Shown: one piece after another, positions 48,687 through 60,779 of the stretch
Layout: every line of letters begins with the position of its first letter
Position numbering within the stretch: the first letter of the stretch is position 1
NCBI GenBank assembly: GCA_033439265.1
Contig: JAVTVX010000012.1
Location: forward strand, 31,008,761 to 31,072,760
DNA from: Dillenia suffruticosa
Taxonomy: Eukaryota > Streptophyta > Magnoliopsida > Dilleniales > Dilleniaceae
Length of the DNA stretch: 64,000 nt
Direction of reading: 5' to 3'
Translations under genes and position numbers: made by a program
Notes under the pieces: generated by a model
The model's database searches: none
What the model was told of the DNA's origin: nothing
The model's input: the letters and a program-made list of their open reading frames with translations, nothing else

Positions 48687-48717
<31 letters not shown>
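48687..48717 (+). repeat. (CT)n tract in the NSA2 5' leader
   Basis: About 15 CT units precede CCCTCCCTCC, roughly 70 bases upstream of the start codon. Open frames over this and the next CT tract are low-complexity artefacts. Confidence 0.9.
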
Positions 48718-48721
<4 letters not shown>

Positions 48722-48783
48722 CCTCCACTGTACACGGTTCTCGGCTGTTCAAGTAGAAATCGCATCTCGGCAAAAGTCTCACC

Positions 48784-48791
48784 ATGGTATT

Positions 48792-48864
<73 letters not shown>

Positions 48865-51800
48865 TGAAAGCAAAGAGCAAACAACCATCAGACGGTTGGT
48901 AATAGGAAAGCAGAGTGACATAGGCTTCTCCTCTGACATTTTCTCTTTTTCTTCAAGCAATTGCAACTTTGTTAGGGCTTATTCATTTGCTTAGTGTTTC
49001 GTAATTGTATTTATGGAGACGACGACGATCCTAGAATGTCGTATCGCTCTCTCTAGAACTCCCCTCAAAATCTTAGTTTTCTTATTTCTTTGGGGTTTAG
49101 GGTTTTTTGAGCTGTAACATGAAATTTGTGTTCGATTTGTTCTGCATCAGCCGCAAGGAGATTATATAGAGTTGCACAGAAAGAGACATGGGTATAGGCT
49201 TGACCACCATGAGAGAAAGCGCAAGAGAGATGCTCGTGAAGTTCACAAGCGCTCTGCTATGGCCCAAAAGGTTCCAGTTCTCCCTCTCTACCTTCTACTG
49301 CTGGGTTTCGTGTTTTGTGTATTAGGGTTTTTGTGTTACTGAATTTTTTGTTGAAATGGAAACAAAATAATTGCAGGCTTTGGGTATTAAGGGCAAGATG
49401 TTTGCTAAGAAACGTTATGCTGAAAAGGCCCTCATGAAGAAAACGTGAGTAATTCTTCTTTTCCTTTTGTTCTTTTGTTAGTTTAATTTTCTGTTGAAAC
49501 ATCATTTGCAATGATCTTTTTTTTGGGGGGGGGGGGGAGAAGGGGTTCAGATTTTCTTTTGCTAAAATTGTGCTCCTTCCCTACCAAACTAATTTCAGGG
49601 GTAAGATATAAGGTAAAGATTCTAGGAAAACATTGAATCGATACATTATTGACTAAATCATAATTTTAACACAATGCATTTTACTCCTTCTCGAGCTGAG
49701 CGTGAAAAGATTATTGACTAAACCTAGGCTCAGGCTGGATACCATCTAATCACAAGAAAACCGCATTTACACTAACACACAGCAAGAAAACCACGTTTGA
49801 CACAAGCATATTTGTAGCATACAGAAATAAAGATGATAACTAATAAGGAAGAAGAAAAGAGAGTGTTCTATTATAGGAAACGCATCTTCAACTCAACGCC
49901 TTCCAAATCACAATCAAATAATTGTCTCATGTCTAAGAGGGATGATTAGAACCCTAATCACAGTAATTCCTTTTATAAGTGAGGAAACCTAGCAAAATAA
50001 TTCATAGCCCTTGGATCAAAGTAATCTAGACCTTCAATTCAAAATACAAGATAAAACCTTGAAGAACAAAAGAGAAAGTTACTTAAATAGCATAAACTGT
50101 TTTCACTTAATGGCACCATGAATCATACTAGATATAACTCTAAAATGTTGAGCATTCACTATAGAGGAGAATTTATTGCTCATAGTGTTTTTCTTATTGG
50201 GGTCCTTCATATATTGAGGAAACCTATTCTCAGGCTGGTTGTCACCTTTTAGTGATCCAAATCACAAGAAAACCACATTTTTAGACCTTTTAATTTGAAT
50301 TCAGGGACCTCTTGGTAGAGTAATTCTAGTAACATTGGCTCTGAAACATGAGAAAATAATTGCCCTGGCTAAACAAAAGTGGGCAGGCACATTGCACGAT
50401 GCTGATAAGGTGCTCATGCCAACTGGGAAATAGTAGTCCTTTAGCTTTGCTAGAAGCCATAATTTTGGAGTCTTAGATTGCCTTGGAGATTTTGCCAAGT
50501 TTAGGCCTGAGGTCACATGTTTGTCCAGATGAAGGGGTTTATGTTGTCAATTTAAGGAGGATATTAATCCTTTGTGGTGAAATTGAAGCCTAATTGGTGG
50601 CTTGTCTTGGACTTAGCTATCACTGATTGTATAAGTGACTTTTTTCTAACTAAATATTGGTTATGGGATATTCAAATGAACAGATTGGCTGTGCATGAGG
50701 AATCATCTTCCCGGCGCAAGGTGGAAGATGAGGCTCATGAAGGAGCAGTCCCAGCCTATCTTCTGGATCGTGAAGCCACTACTAGGGCAAAGGTATGGCT
50801 TTATGAATGTGCTGGTGCACAGACTTTTTTCTTCAATTTGATTTGTTGACTGCTGGCATGGTTTGGTTTCCTGATTTGAGGCCAAAAAAGATATTCTAAG
50901 AAGGCAAATCGACAATTATTTCCTAATCTTTTATTCTTGTGGTACATTAATATCCTATGTTATATAGGTCCTAAGCAACACCGTCAAACAAAAGCGGAAG
51001 GAAAAGGCTGGGAAATGGGATGTTCCTCTACCCAAGGTAACTATATCCAACTTCTATTTCTATAATTGTCTTGAATTCTCCTTCCTCTCAACCCACCATT
51101 ACACACAGCACTCACAAGAGCAATATTCCTCTTTCTACATATAATAAGTTTTGCTATATGCCTATGACCCAAATTGATGACCAGAGAACATGCAAATCTT
51201 TCCTTTGTGCATGAAAATATTAATCTACTGAATATCAGAGATCATTTCATTGAAAGTTGTGTTGATATTCAGGTGAGACCGGTGGCTGAAGATGAGATGT
51301 TCAAAGTGCTCAGATCTGGTAAAAGGAAAAGTGAGTATTGTGAAACTACCATGCTCTGAGTCTTTCCTTTTCCTTTCCTTGGTTAGGAATTTTCTGAACT
51401 CTCTGTGATGTGATTGGATACATTCATACCAGTGATTATTGTAATTCTTCTTTCAGTTTCTCTGGAATTACTTCTACATATTACAGGCCTTGTTAACTGC
51501 TGTATAATGTTCATTGTTGTGCAAAAGGAAAGGTTCCACTATGTTTGAAGCATTTGCAGGCTGAATAATGAACTGTTTTTTTGGATGGTTTATCATTCAC
51601 ATTATATTTAGCTGCATTTGTGTATTTTACATACCAATCAATCTTTTATTAAGTGGTTCTTTGAATAATTGAAAAGATTCGTCTTGCTCATGCTTGTTTT
51701 GGATGAAGTGGATTTAAGGGATCTTAATCATTATTTTTTGGTGCTGTCCCTTTGGTAACAATTTACTTGATTTATGTTAGTTGTTCGTTCCTTGTTTTTT

Positions 51801-52828
51801 CCCCTTGAAAAGAAAGCAGATTCTCAGTGATCAGTTTTCTGGGATGGTGCTTCTCTTCACTGAAATTCAATGTGTCCTAGAACTTCATGCCTGATTATCT
51901 TGATGTCCTTAGCCAGAAAAATAAGTAGGCTAAGTTTGTAAAGCATGAAGGAACTGTATCCTTTCTATTGCTCTGAGCATTCCTAAAATATTCCTTATGC
52001 TACTCCATTTTCCGGCAAAACAGTTGGAGAGAATGGTAATGTGAGATGTTCATTCCTTGTTTTTTTCCATTGAAAGAAAGCAGATTCTCAGTGATCAGTT
52101 TTCTGGGATGGTGCTTCTCTTCATTGAAATTCAATGTGTCCTAGAACTTTACGCCTGATTATCTTGATGTCCTTGGCCAGAAAAATAAGTAGGCTAAGTT
52201 TGTAAAGCATGAAGGAATTGTATCCTTTCTATTGCTCTTGAGGATTCCTATAATATTCCTTATGCTGTTCCATTTTCCAGCCAAACAGTGGAAGAGAATG
52301 GTAACCAAAGTCACATTTGTCGGGCCAAGTTTCACCAGAAAGCCTCCCAAATACGAGCGCTTCATTCGTCCATCTGGGTTGCGATTCACCAAAGCTCATG
52401 TTACACACCCTGAGCTAAAGTGCACTTTCAATCTTGAGATAATTGGTGTAAAGAAGAATCCCAATGGCCCAACATATACTTCTCTAGGAGTTATTACGAA
52501 GGGAACCATTATCGAGGTAACATTTTGTTTGGACTTGACTTGAATGGAAGCATTCTCATCATGATTATATTGCTTCTGATGTAATTTTCATGGATCTTCA
52601 GGTTAACGTCAGTGAATTGGGCCTGGTGACTCCTGCTGGAAAAGTTGTTTGGGGTAATAATATCATATTTCTATCCTTGTAGAGAACTAGTGTTGATTCC
52701 CTGCATGAAATTGTCTACTAATTTCATATTTTGCCCATCTTAATGATTTGGTGGTTGCAGGAAAATATGCTCAAGTGACAAATAACCCAGAGAATGATGG
52801 CTGTATTAATGCAGTTCTCCTAGTGTAA
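48784..52828 (+). CDS. NSA2: Ribosome biogenesis protein NSA2 homologue
   Basis: Nine exons: 48784-48786, 49151-49270, 49377-49444, 50684-50792, 50968-51036, 51273-51330, 52281-52516, 52602-52653, 52761-52828. They total 783 nt and 260 residues, the usual length for the family. All introns are GT-AG and the frame is kept. Exon 1 contributes only the ATG. NSA2 is a nucleolar factor of the eS8-like family that takes part in maturation of the 60S subunit. Highly conserved parts are [18 protein letters not shown], a basic [21 protein letters not shown] segment (here KRDAREV), [54 protein letters not shown] and the end [15 protein letters not shown]. Intron 6 contains a tandem copy of the exon 7 acceptor region. 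Confidence 0.96.
48795..48858 (+). repeat. (CT)32 microsatellite at the start of NSA2 intron 1
   Basis: An uninterrupted run of about 32 CT units begins eight bases inside the intron that follows the initiator ATG. Confidence 0.95.
51783..52304 (+). repeat. 265-bp tandem duplication covering the NSA2 exon 7 acceptor
   Basis: Copy 1 51783-52047 and copy 2 52048-52304 share AGAAAGCAGATTCTCAGTGA, TGGGATGGTGCTTCTCTTCA and AAAAATAAGTAGGCTAAGTT. Copy 2 ends with the real acceptor TTTTCCAG and exon 7 (CCAAACAGTGGAAGAGAATG). Copy 1 has TTTTCCGG and a decayed match to the first 24 exon bases. Confidence 0.92.
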
Positions 52829-55490
52829 TCTCATTACTAGGTAACCTCAGGAGCTCAGGTCATGTTCAAATTGTGCCATCATCCGTATCCCGAGCCCCGC
52901 CCCCCTTTTTCCTGGCCCTTTCACCCACATAACTGGTTTCTTTTCTAGAGTACTTACCTGTTATGACTTCAGTAATCCAATTTTGGTCTGCTTATTTTCG
53001 TCATAGTATGTATTTCCTTAAAATATATCAAGTGGGGGTTCTCTTGTTACTTTTGAATCAAGCAAATCCCTTTTTTAATAGCTCTACAAGGTCAATGAAA
53101 CCCCAAAATGGTTCTCGGACAAATCTCTGCCTTTCCTGGAAGGGATTCTCTTTTGCTGATTTCCCTTTATGGTACATGCCCTACATATTGCTAGATTAAA
53201 TTACTGTAATCAGTTTTGTTTATCAAGGCGATGAGTTCTATGTTTGATGTATTTGAATCACTGAGAAAGACCTGGCCAACGGCAGATTGAGTGGACGGTT
53301 CTGGTCGGAAAATGGAGAAGTGGACCGGAACCATGAAAGCTGGTTCATTCTCAACTGGGAGGCCATAGGCCGATGACGATTTGGTTCGGGCCAAATAGGC
53401 CCGTTGGCCAAGTCTACACTAAATATGACGATTGTCTAAACAAGTTGGGTTAATTGAAAGGCACGATTATTTAAAGTAACTAGTATTTTTAACTCATGCA
53501 ATGCACGGTTAATTGGTCATTTTATATTGAGGGATGTATTTTTTTTTTCTTTCTATGTTGGGTTCATTATCTTTCAACATATTAATTAATTGATATTTCT
53601 TCACCAAACAATACAATTTTAAAGATATAGAATTATTATTATTAAATAATTATACTCCAAATCATCAAATTAAAATATGATTATTTTAAATATTTATTTC
53701 TAGTCTTTGGACAAATATAATAAACATGAAAAATCTAACATAATAGGATAGTAAAATTATAAAAATATTTAATTAAATTTTATTTGGTATTATTAAATTT
53801 ATAATAAAGTGAGTGTATTATTAATATTATTAAACAAAAATAAATGGGTGTCTATTGAATTCTACCATCTGTATATAATATAAATTGAATGCAATTATTA
53901 TTGTTATTGAAAGTAAAAATATTTAATTTAATTTTGTGTGATATTATTCAATGCATAATAAATTGAATCTATTATTATTGTTATTAAAAGAAAATAAATA
54001 GAGATTCATCGGAATGTGTAAACAATATTTTAAAAGTGTAAGGTAATATATTAATATGAAATACATTATTGTAGTAATGACTATCATAATTACGCTATAA
54101 TGTAACCATCGAAAAGCACATATGTTCTTGGATCAAAATAAAAATAAAAATGAATATAAAATAAATGATAAAAATTAAACCACAATAAAAACATTAATAG
54201 TAATATAAAATAAATATTAAAACCTAAACTATATCAAACAAACCAAAAACACATTTGTCTAAGGGTTAAAACAACATGTAAAGAAAAATATAATTAATTG
54301 AAACAAACTATGTATAAAAAAAAAAAAAAAAATAAAAAAAAAATAGTCGACCATTTTAAATTGAGTTTTTGAAATTCATTTTATTGTTTTCTGACCTGCA
54401 TATAAAATGCATATATAAACAAATAACTTAATTATTTTAATATTTAAGTCAAATAAAAAAAGATATAAATTATTATTTTTATTTTCTATTCTCTATTTAT
54501 TCTATACATCATAAAAGAATATAGCTAGATAACGGAGAAACCTAATATATAATCAATCATATATCATTTTTTATTATATTTCTATCAAGTTAGAAAGATA
54601 GAGGAGAATAAATAGTGAAAAAAAATATATGCATGTATATAAAGTTATTTTTATACCCGATACATAGTGGGTTGGTAGTCGTTCTTTTCAGGGATAGATC
54701 TTGTTGAGGAAAAATAGAGAAAGTGAGGGGAAATAAAGAAAAAATGAAATGTAATTTGAGAGAAAAAAAATATGAGAAATAGAAAATGAAAAATTAATGA
54801 TGGTTAAAAAAGCGAAAGAATAAAGATAACTAAGAATAAAAGAGACTAAAAAAGATGATAATGGAAACATGGTTAAAAGAGAAGGTTTTCTTGTTTATTA
54901 AAGAAACACAATTTTTTATGTAAAAAATAAAAATTAAAAATTAAACAAAATGTCATAAATTAAAATAGAGGTAAATGGAATGTGTTAAACGTAAAAAAGT
55001 AAAAAAATAATTGAAAGGTCAAATGTTTTAAATAAAAGGTGCCCTTGTTTATTAAGAAAACACGATATTTATGTTAAAGATAAAAAAGGTAAAGAAAATG
55101 TCACAAATTAAAATATAGATAAATGGAAAGTGTTAAATATAAAAAATAACCGAAAGATTAAATGTTTAAAGTAATATTTATTTAGTATTTCAATTATATG
55201 AAATTTAAATATTAACCGAAATGCCTCTGCAGGTAATCTTGGAAATACAATAATTAGCTGCTACACATGATTGATGAATGCCCCGATGGCACTTTTTTTG
55301 GGGCATCACTGGAACTTGGGAAAACAGACTATTCAGAAAGCACCCCATCTGTGTAGGTCACTGCTGTTTTCCAGTCACATGCCTCGCATGCCTAGGGAAT
55401 GCCCCACACCACACCCTTTTCGGCACTTTTTGTTTCTCAGTTTAACATCAGGAAAAGCAAAGAAATTGAAAGAGACAAACGTATATTTTG
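52829..55490. other. AT-rich intergenic DNA with local duplications
   Basis: No gene is supported. A GC-richer patch at 53260-53420 of unknown origin is followed by AT-rich DNA. Local duplications include a ~165-bp pair (53765 and 53928, AAAATATTTAATT start) and a 154-bp pair described separately. The word CTCATGCAATGCACGG at 53495 recalls ends of some plant DNA transposons, but no partner end was found. Confidence 0.45.
54890..55172 (+). repeat. ~154-bp tandem duplication, AT-rich
   Basis: CTTGTTTATTAA at 54890 and 55044 starts two units that share AAAATGTCA.AAATTAAAATA, AGGTAAATGGAA / AGATAAATGGAA and a TTAAATGTTT-type end. It is diverged and non-coding. Confidence 0.75.
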
Positions 55491-55499
55491 ATTAATTAC

Positions 55500-56710
55500 A
55501 CGTCAAGTTACTGGAATTTGTACTAAGTTTATGATTGAGTTTTCAAATTTTCAAAATACAACCCTCCAATATTCAAATTTTAGACAACATACTAATTAAG
55601 TTTCTTTTGAGTAATATGAAATATGAATTGAATTGCTGACGTGATATATATTAAGTCAATATATTCTCGTAACATTAACATTAATGTGATATTAATAAAA
55701 ATGATGACGTGATACATACCATATCAAAATATTTTTATAGCACTTTGTGATATCATCACGTGTTTATGTGACGAGCAATGAATTGTGATTTGATTATCTC
55801 TAAATTTTAAATCTTAATTTATTTGAAAGCATTAATTCATCTATCATAAAATTTTTAAATTCAAAATATAAATTTAATTAAAAATCTTAATTTAATTCAA
55901 ATACCCAAGTTTAATACAAAACCACAATTCAAATAGAAACCATGATTTAATTAAAACCCTTAATCTAATTGGAAAGCCAAGATTTAATTTGAGACTCTAA
56001 TTTAATTTAAAACCCTAGTTTAATTTAATGCCCAATTCAATTTAATTTAAACTAGGATTTTATACTAAATAAGGGTTTCGAATTAATTTAGAGTTTCAAA
56101 TTTCAATTTAAATTAGAGTTTTGAATCAATCTATATATTGAATTTGACTTTCAAATTAAATTTGAGATTTGAATTAAATTAACATTTCAAATTAAATTTG
56201 AGTTTTTGAATTAAATTGAAAATTTAAATTAAATTCAAATTTCAAAATAAATTAGGGTTTTAAATTGAATTAAGATTTTAAATTAAACTCGTTGATTTGA
56301 ATTAAATTTGACTTTCAAATCAAATTAGAATTTTCAATTAAATTAGAATTTTATATTCAAAATTTTTACTGAAAATGAATTATTATTTTCAAATTAAATA
56401 AAATTTGAAATTTATGATCAATTATGTGTACGATTTTTGAACTCAAAATTTTACCCCCAAGTCACAATTAGGCGTTTGCTACGTTAGCATATAATGATAT
56501 GACATAAGTGTTGTGAGAATATATTGATGTGGCATATACTACGGTATGACATGCCTTGTCAGTAATCTGGTACACGTGTCATATCATATCAAAATGTAAA
56601 GAATTTCATTTCTGTGTTATGTCACGCTAACTCAACACTTAACAATCACGCTAATGCCAATAGCAAGGGGGTTTGATTGTTAAATTTTTAGAATTTTAAA
56701 TATTCAATCA
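55500..56710. repeat. Fold-back (large imperfect inverted repeat) structure
   Basis: The left half (55830-56045) repeats a theme such as AAACCCTAATTTAATTT. The right half (56050-56400) repeats its reverse complement, AAATTAAATTAGGGTTTT. Further out, TCAATATATTCTCGTAACA on the left (55657) pairs with the complement of TGTGAGAATATATTGATGT on the right (56509). The whole could form a long hairpin and may be a fold-back transposon. No coding potential was seen. Confidence 0.5.
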
Positions 56711-57745
56711 TTGTATTTTAAAATTTAATGATTTAATTATGGATTCGAAGTAAAATTCAAGACTTAACAAATAATTATCCTATATTTAATGCCTTTAGAA
56801 TTGAGAAATGGGTATCACGATATTCAAATCAAATTAATCGGACAAAGTCTAGATATCTGTTAATAACAAGTATTCACTTACACTAAAAAAAAAAAAAAGA
56901 ATTGAAAAATGGAAATTGACAATTGATTTTGTATATAACTGGATTAAAATATAGTAATCATATATCCAGATCAAATAATTGGAGAATCGAAAGGCTTTTA
57001 TAATAATGTTTAAAGAGAGTAATTATATTTGAAGCAAAAAGAAAAGGAAAAAAAACAAAATCAAAAACATTAGAAACCTGATTACACCTTCCCAAACTTC
57101 TTGAGTCCTCTTTCCAACAAGAAATGCCACGCACAATTGCTTTGTTCAACTTTTATAACTTCCTATCATGTCGGCCTACGCTACGAAAGAGATTTTAAAT
57201 ATTTTTTCAACTTATTTCTTTTTTGTTTTTTTTGGTCTTTGCTAAGAAAAAAATTTAATTTGATATGATTTTTATTATTTTTTATTTAAACTATCAGTAT
57301 TTAATAATTATATTAAATCTGATTAAATTCTATTAGAGTTAAATTAAATTTTTTAAAAATAAAATTCTTTTAAGTAATTAGGTGTTGGTCATATATATTT
57401 TTTTATTATTAAAAGGCTATTACATCGTCCAAAAAAAAATTAAATATTTTAATTAATAAATTCTTTTTTTTTTTTGGTTATATGCAATGCTAATAGTGCG
57501 AGAACATTCGTCCTCCGGTTAGTACTCCATCACACGCCATTGACAAGGACCCGGACTTGGACCATTAAAGATAAATCATGATTGCTGTGCAGGCCTTTTA
57601 ATTTCTTGGCTTAACTAAAATATTTCTGTTTTCAAAATAATGAAAATTGTGGACATTTGTACGATATGACCAAAGATCACGTGGTTTTGCAGGAGGAGAC
57701 TACGTGCGTGAATCTGCACACAAGAAGGACCTAAGTCTCAATGGT

Positions 57746-58421
57746 TGATGCTACGTGATCCAAATCACGTGGGATCGAAAGCCTATGAACGTCAGTAGAT
57801 TCTCTCGATACTCATAAATCACTTCTCTCTATAGCCAATTACTCAACGTTTTGACGGATCGGTGCCTAAACATTCTCGACATCTGATATGAACCGATCGA
57901 TCCGTTAAAGAAAATATTCATTTCGTTAAAAAGATAAAAAAATCTTACACAAAAAAAAAAAAAAAAAATCCATAACCGTAATCAATAACGAAAAAAATTT
58001 CTATAATGATCTAAATATTCAAAACCAATAAAATTTTATAATATTTGATAATTCTTCGATTTAATTTTCTAAAATCTTAGAACACTTTTATAAGGAAATC
58101 AGAAATTTATCACTCCGCATGTGCACGACTCTCGTAAGCAAAAGATATATAAGCTTGAATTTATCAACCATCGAAGTAAGTTCTCTAAACCTACACAGAG
58201 CACATAAAAACATATAGAACTCTCTCACTCTCATTCTCTTTCAGTATCATCTATTTTTATTCTTTCGAAAACCGCTCTCTAATTTGATGTTGAAGCCTCC
58301 CGTGCCGGAGAACTCTCCGACAATCTTTTGCGGGTCTTACCATACAAGATCACCAAACAGCCAAACCATCTCGTTCGAGTTAACAGAGTCATTATCTGTG
58401 GAGTAAGATCCACTTCCAACA
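57746..58421 (+). mobile_element. 5' LTR of the right Gypsy element
   Basis: It begins TGATGCTACGTGATCC and ends CTTCCAACA (676 bp). Just past it, ATTGACATCGTATGTGGGAA (58423) occupies the primer-binding position and resembles the leader commonly seen in plant Gypsy elements. A run of 19 A lies inside at 57952. It aligns with 63756-64000 and 1722-2408. Confidence 0.75.
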
Positions 58422-58529
58422 TATTGACATCGTATGTGGGAATAGACTGATTTCTCAATCAAATTAGCTCTTATTACTATCTTCTTTTCTCCATCATGAC
58501 ATCAGTCAAAAGAAAGAAGCCAACAATTG

Positions 58530-58900
58530 GTTTCGAAGATGATAATTTGACAGGAGTTGATACTTATTGAAACGATCAGCTAATCATCACAGCAAGAATT
58601 GACTCTTACCTTATTAAGAGAACCTTCGTAAATCAAAGAACAGAATGTGAGATCCTCTTTTGGGATGCCTTTCAACAAATGAGTTTTGACTTATCTCAAC
58701 TTCAATCCTCCGATCAGCCATTAAGGGGCTTGCTGGTGAATGCATATAGTTAGAAGGTCTTATCTCGCTCATTATATTATTAGGAATACCTCCTAATCAT
58801 GTTACTACTAGAACTACTTTTTACGTTGTCGAACTTCTATCCCTCTACAATGCCATCCTGAGTCGTCCTAGCCTAAATGGGCTCGAAACACTACCGAGCA
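58530..58900 (+). pseudogene. Gypsy protease-region remnant
   Basis: The frame reads NDQLIITARIDSYLIKR, then TFVNQRTECEILFWDAFQQM and LQSSDQPLRGLL, with stops. The layout matches the retropepsin region of Tat-like pol, but the active-site triad position reads VNQ where an Asp-containing triad is expected. It is inactive. Confidence 0.6.
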
Positions 58901-59109
58901 CTACACACATGAAGATCAAATTCAGAATGTTCTTGGGAATCCGACACTTCACGGCGATCTCGATCCATTAACCACCCCATAGTGGGAGAAGAAAGAGAAA
59001 TCTTAGCAGTAGATACTATGGAACTTAGAGATAACACCGAGTAACAGTCGAAACCTTAACTTGGAGAGGAGGTAAGTGAAGTTCCCATCACTGACGCACC
59101 TAGTTAAAC

Positions 59110-59770
59110 CATCCAAGTCAATGCTCACTTAACGACATCCCTTCAGAAGGCAATTGTAGATTGTCTGCGACATCATTGCAAAGTCTTCGCGTGGTCCCTT
59201 GAAGACATGCCAAATATTCACCCCTCAATCATAGTTCACAAGCTAATTGTAGATGCCAGTAGCAAGCTGGTCAAGCAAAAGAAAAGAGTATTCACACTAG
59301 AACGCCAACGTGTGATATAAAAAGAGGTTCAAAAACTCTTAGCAGTAAGGTTTATCCAAGAGGTGGAATACCCCGAGTAGTTACCAACGTAGTCATAGTG
59401 AAAAAAAGCAAACAGGAGGTGAAGAATGTGCGTACATTTCACCGATCTCAACAAGGTGTGTCAAAAAATAGCTATTCACTCTCCAATATCGACAAGTTGA
59501 TCGACAATTCACTCGGTCACCATCTCTTAAGTTTCATGTATGCATACGCTGATTACAACCAAATACGGATGACCCCTCCAAAATGAGGAAAAATCAGCTT
59601 TATTATGGAGTTCGGGTATCGATTATTACAAAGTCATACCATTTGGTCTCAAGACACCAAGACAACCTTTCAATGCCTGGTCAACAAGGTCTTCAGTGAA
59701 CAACTTGGCAGGAATATGGAGGCTTATGTTGATGACATGCTTGTCAAAAACTCTACCTTTCGAGAGGAAA
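59110..59770 (+). pseudogene. Gypsy reverse transcriptase remnant
   Basis: Readable pieces across frames include KVFAWSLEDMPNIHPSIIVH, FIQEVEYPE, RMCVHFTDLNKVC, YNQIRMTPPK and IPFGLKTPRQPFNA. The catalytic AYVDDMLVK motif is at 59722-59748. At least five stops or frameshifts break it. The YVDD motif itself is intact. Confidence 0.85.
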
Positions 59771-59799
59771 AGTTATAAACCCTTTTACAATATCCTAAA

Positions 59800-60125
59800 A
59801 AGTCTCAGAAGTTCGCATGGACGCCTGAGTGCCAAACGGTGTTCGAAAGGCTCAAAGAATATCTAATGTCACCCCCACTCCTCTCCTGACCGATCCCTGG
59901 TGAGAAACTATACCTCTATCTTTCTATTTCTACTCACGCACTTTGCTTCGTTCTTGTGAGGTAAGAATCCACCATACAAAACTCGGTATACTGTGTCAAC
60001 CGCATATTCCATGAGTTCGAGGTAAACTCCAGACCCATCAAGAAGATAGATTTTACCTTGGTCATCACCACTAGACGTCTCCAACCTTACTTCCAATCCC
60101 ACACGATTATGATACTGACCATCCG
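59800..60125 (+). pseudogene. Gypsy RNase H (connection/RH) remnant
   Basis: The frame gives FAWTPECQTVFERLKEYLMS, then PIPGEKLYLYLSISTHALCF, then TLVITTRRLQPYFQSHTIMI, each typical of the RNase H region that follows the Gypsy reverse transcriptase. In-frame stops are present at about 59888 and 59959. Confidence 0.75.
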
Positions 60126-60329
60126 GTACTTGAAATAGATCTTACAAAAGAGGAATATCTCAAATAAACTCATCAAGTGAAGTATAGAACTAGATGAATT
60201 CGATATTGAATATCAACTGAGACCGGCTATCAAGGGCAAAACCCTTGCAGACATTATCCTCTATTGCACGTTCTCAATGCCCATCAAGTAACCCCTTACA
60301 GATGACAAAGAGGAACACTCGCAACCCGA

Positions 60330-60680
60330 ATGAACACTCCATATCGATGAGTCGTCCAATTCTTATGAAAGCGAAGCCAGACTCATCCTAGTAAGGTCAT
60401 ATAATTTTAAAACTGAATACAGCTTCCGTTTTGACTTTCAAGTGACCAACACCAGGCCGAAAACAAAACCCTTCTGACCAAGTTGCGGATAGCAACGTCA
60501 TTAGGGGCCCGAAGCATACGGGTCTTCACCAACAGCTAGTTGGTCGTCAAGCAAATCAAGAGTATGGGCATCCAACAAATCTCTCGATCCGAGATCGCAC
60601 AAGCCCATTTGTTCTCAAAATTAGTCAACTTTGACTCGGTGGCAACCAACCACACCGTCTACATGGAGAGCCTACTATGC
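60330..60680 (+). pseudogene. Second (archaeal-type) RNase H remnant
   Basis: HIDESSNSYESEARLILVRS corresponds to the start of an aRNH domain. It is followed by TEYSFRFDFQVTN and, in a shifted frame after a gap, by LVVKQIKSMGIQQISRSEIA. It lies between RNase H and integrase, as in Tat elements. It is degenerate. Confidence 0.6.
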
Positions 60681-60779
60681 CCCAGTATCGAAAAGCCTGA
60701 ACAAGTATTGTCAGCAAAAAGACCCCATGAAACCTATTTGAAACAAGAGCAATTGCCGAACTTACCTTTCAAAACCAAC

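Noticed and set aside
48468..48994. Long Leu-Ser and Arg-Glu frames near the NSA2 start
   Set aside because: They are translations of CT/GA microsatellites.
53191..53394. Antisense 67-residue frame in the GC-richer patch past NSA2
   Set aside because: No recognisable family and no splice or promoter context.
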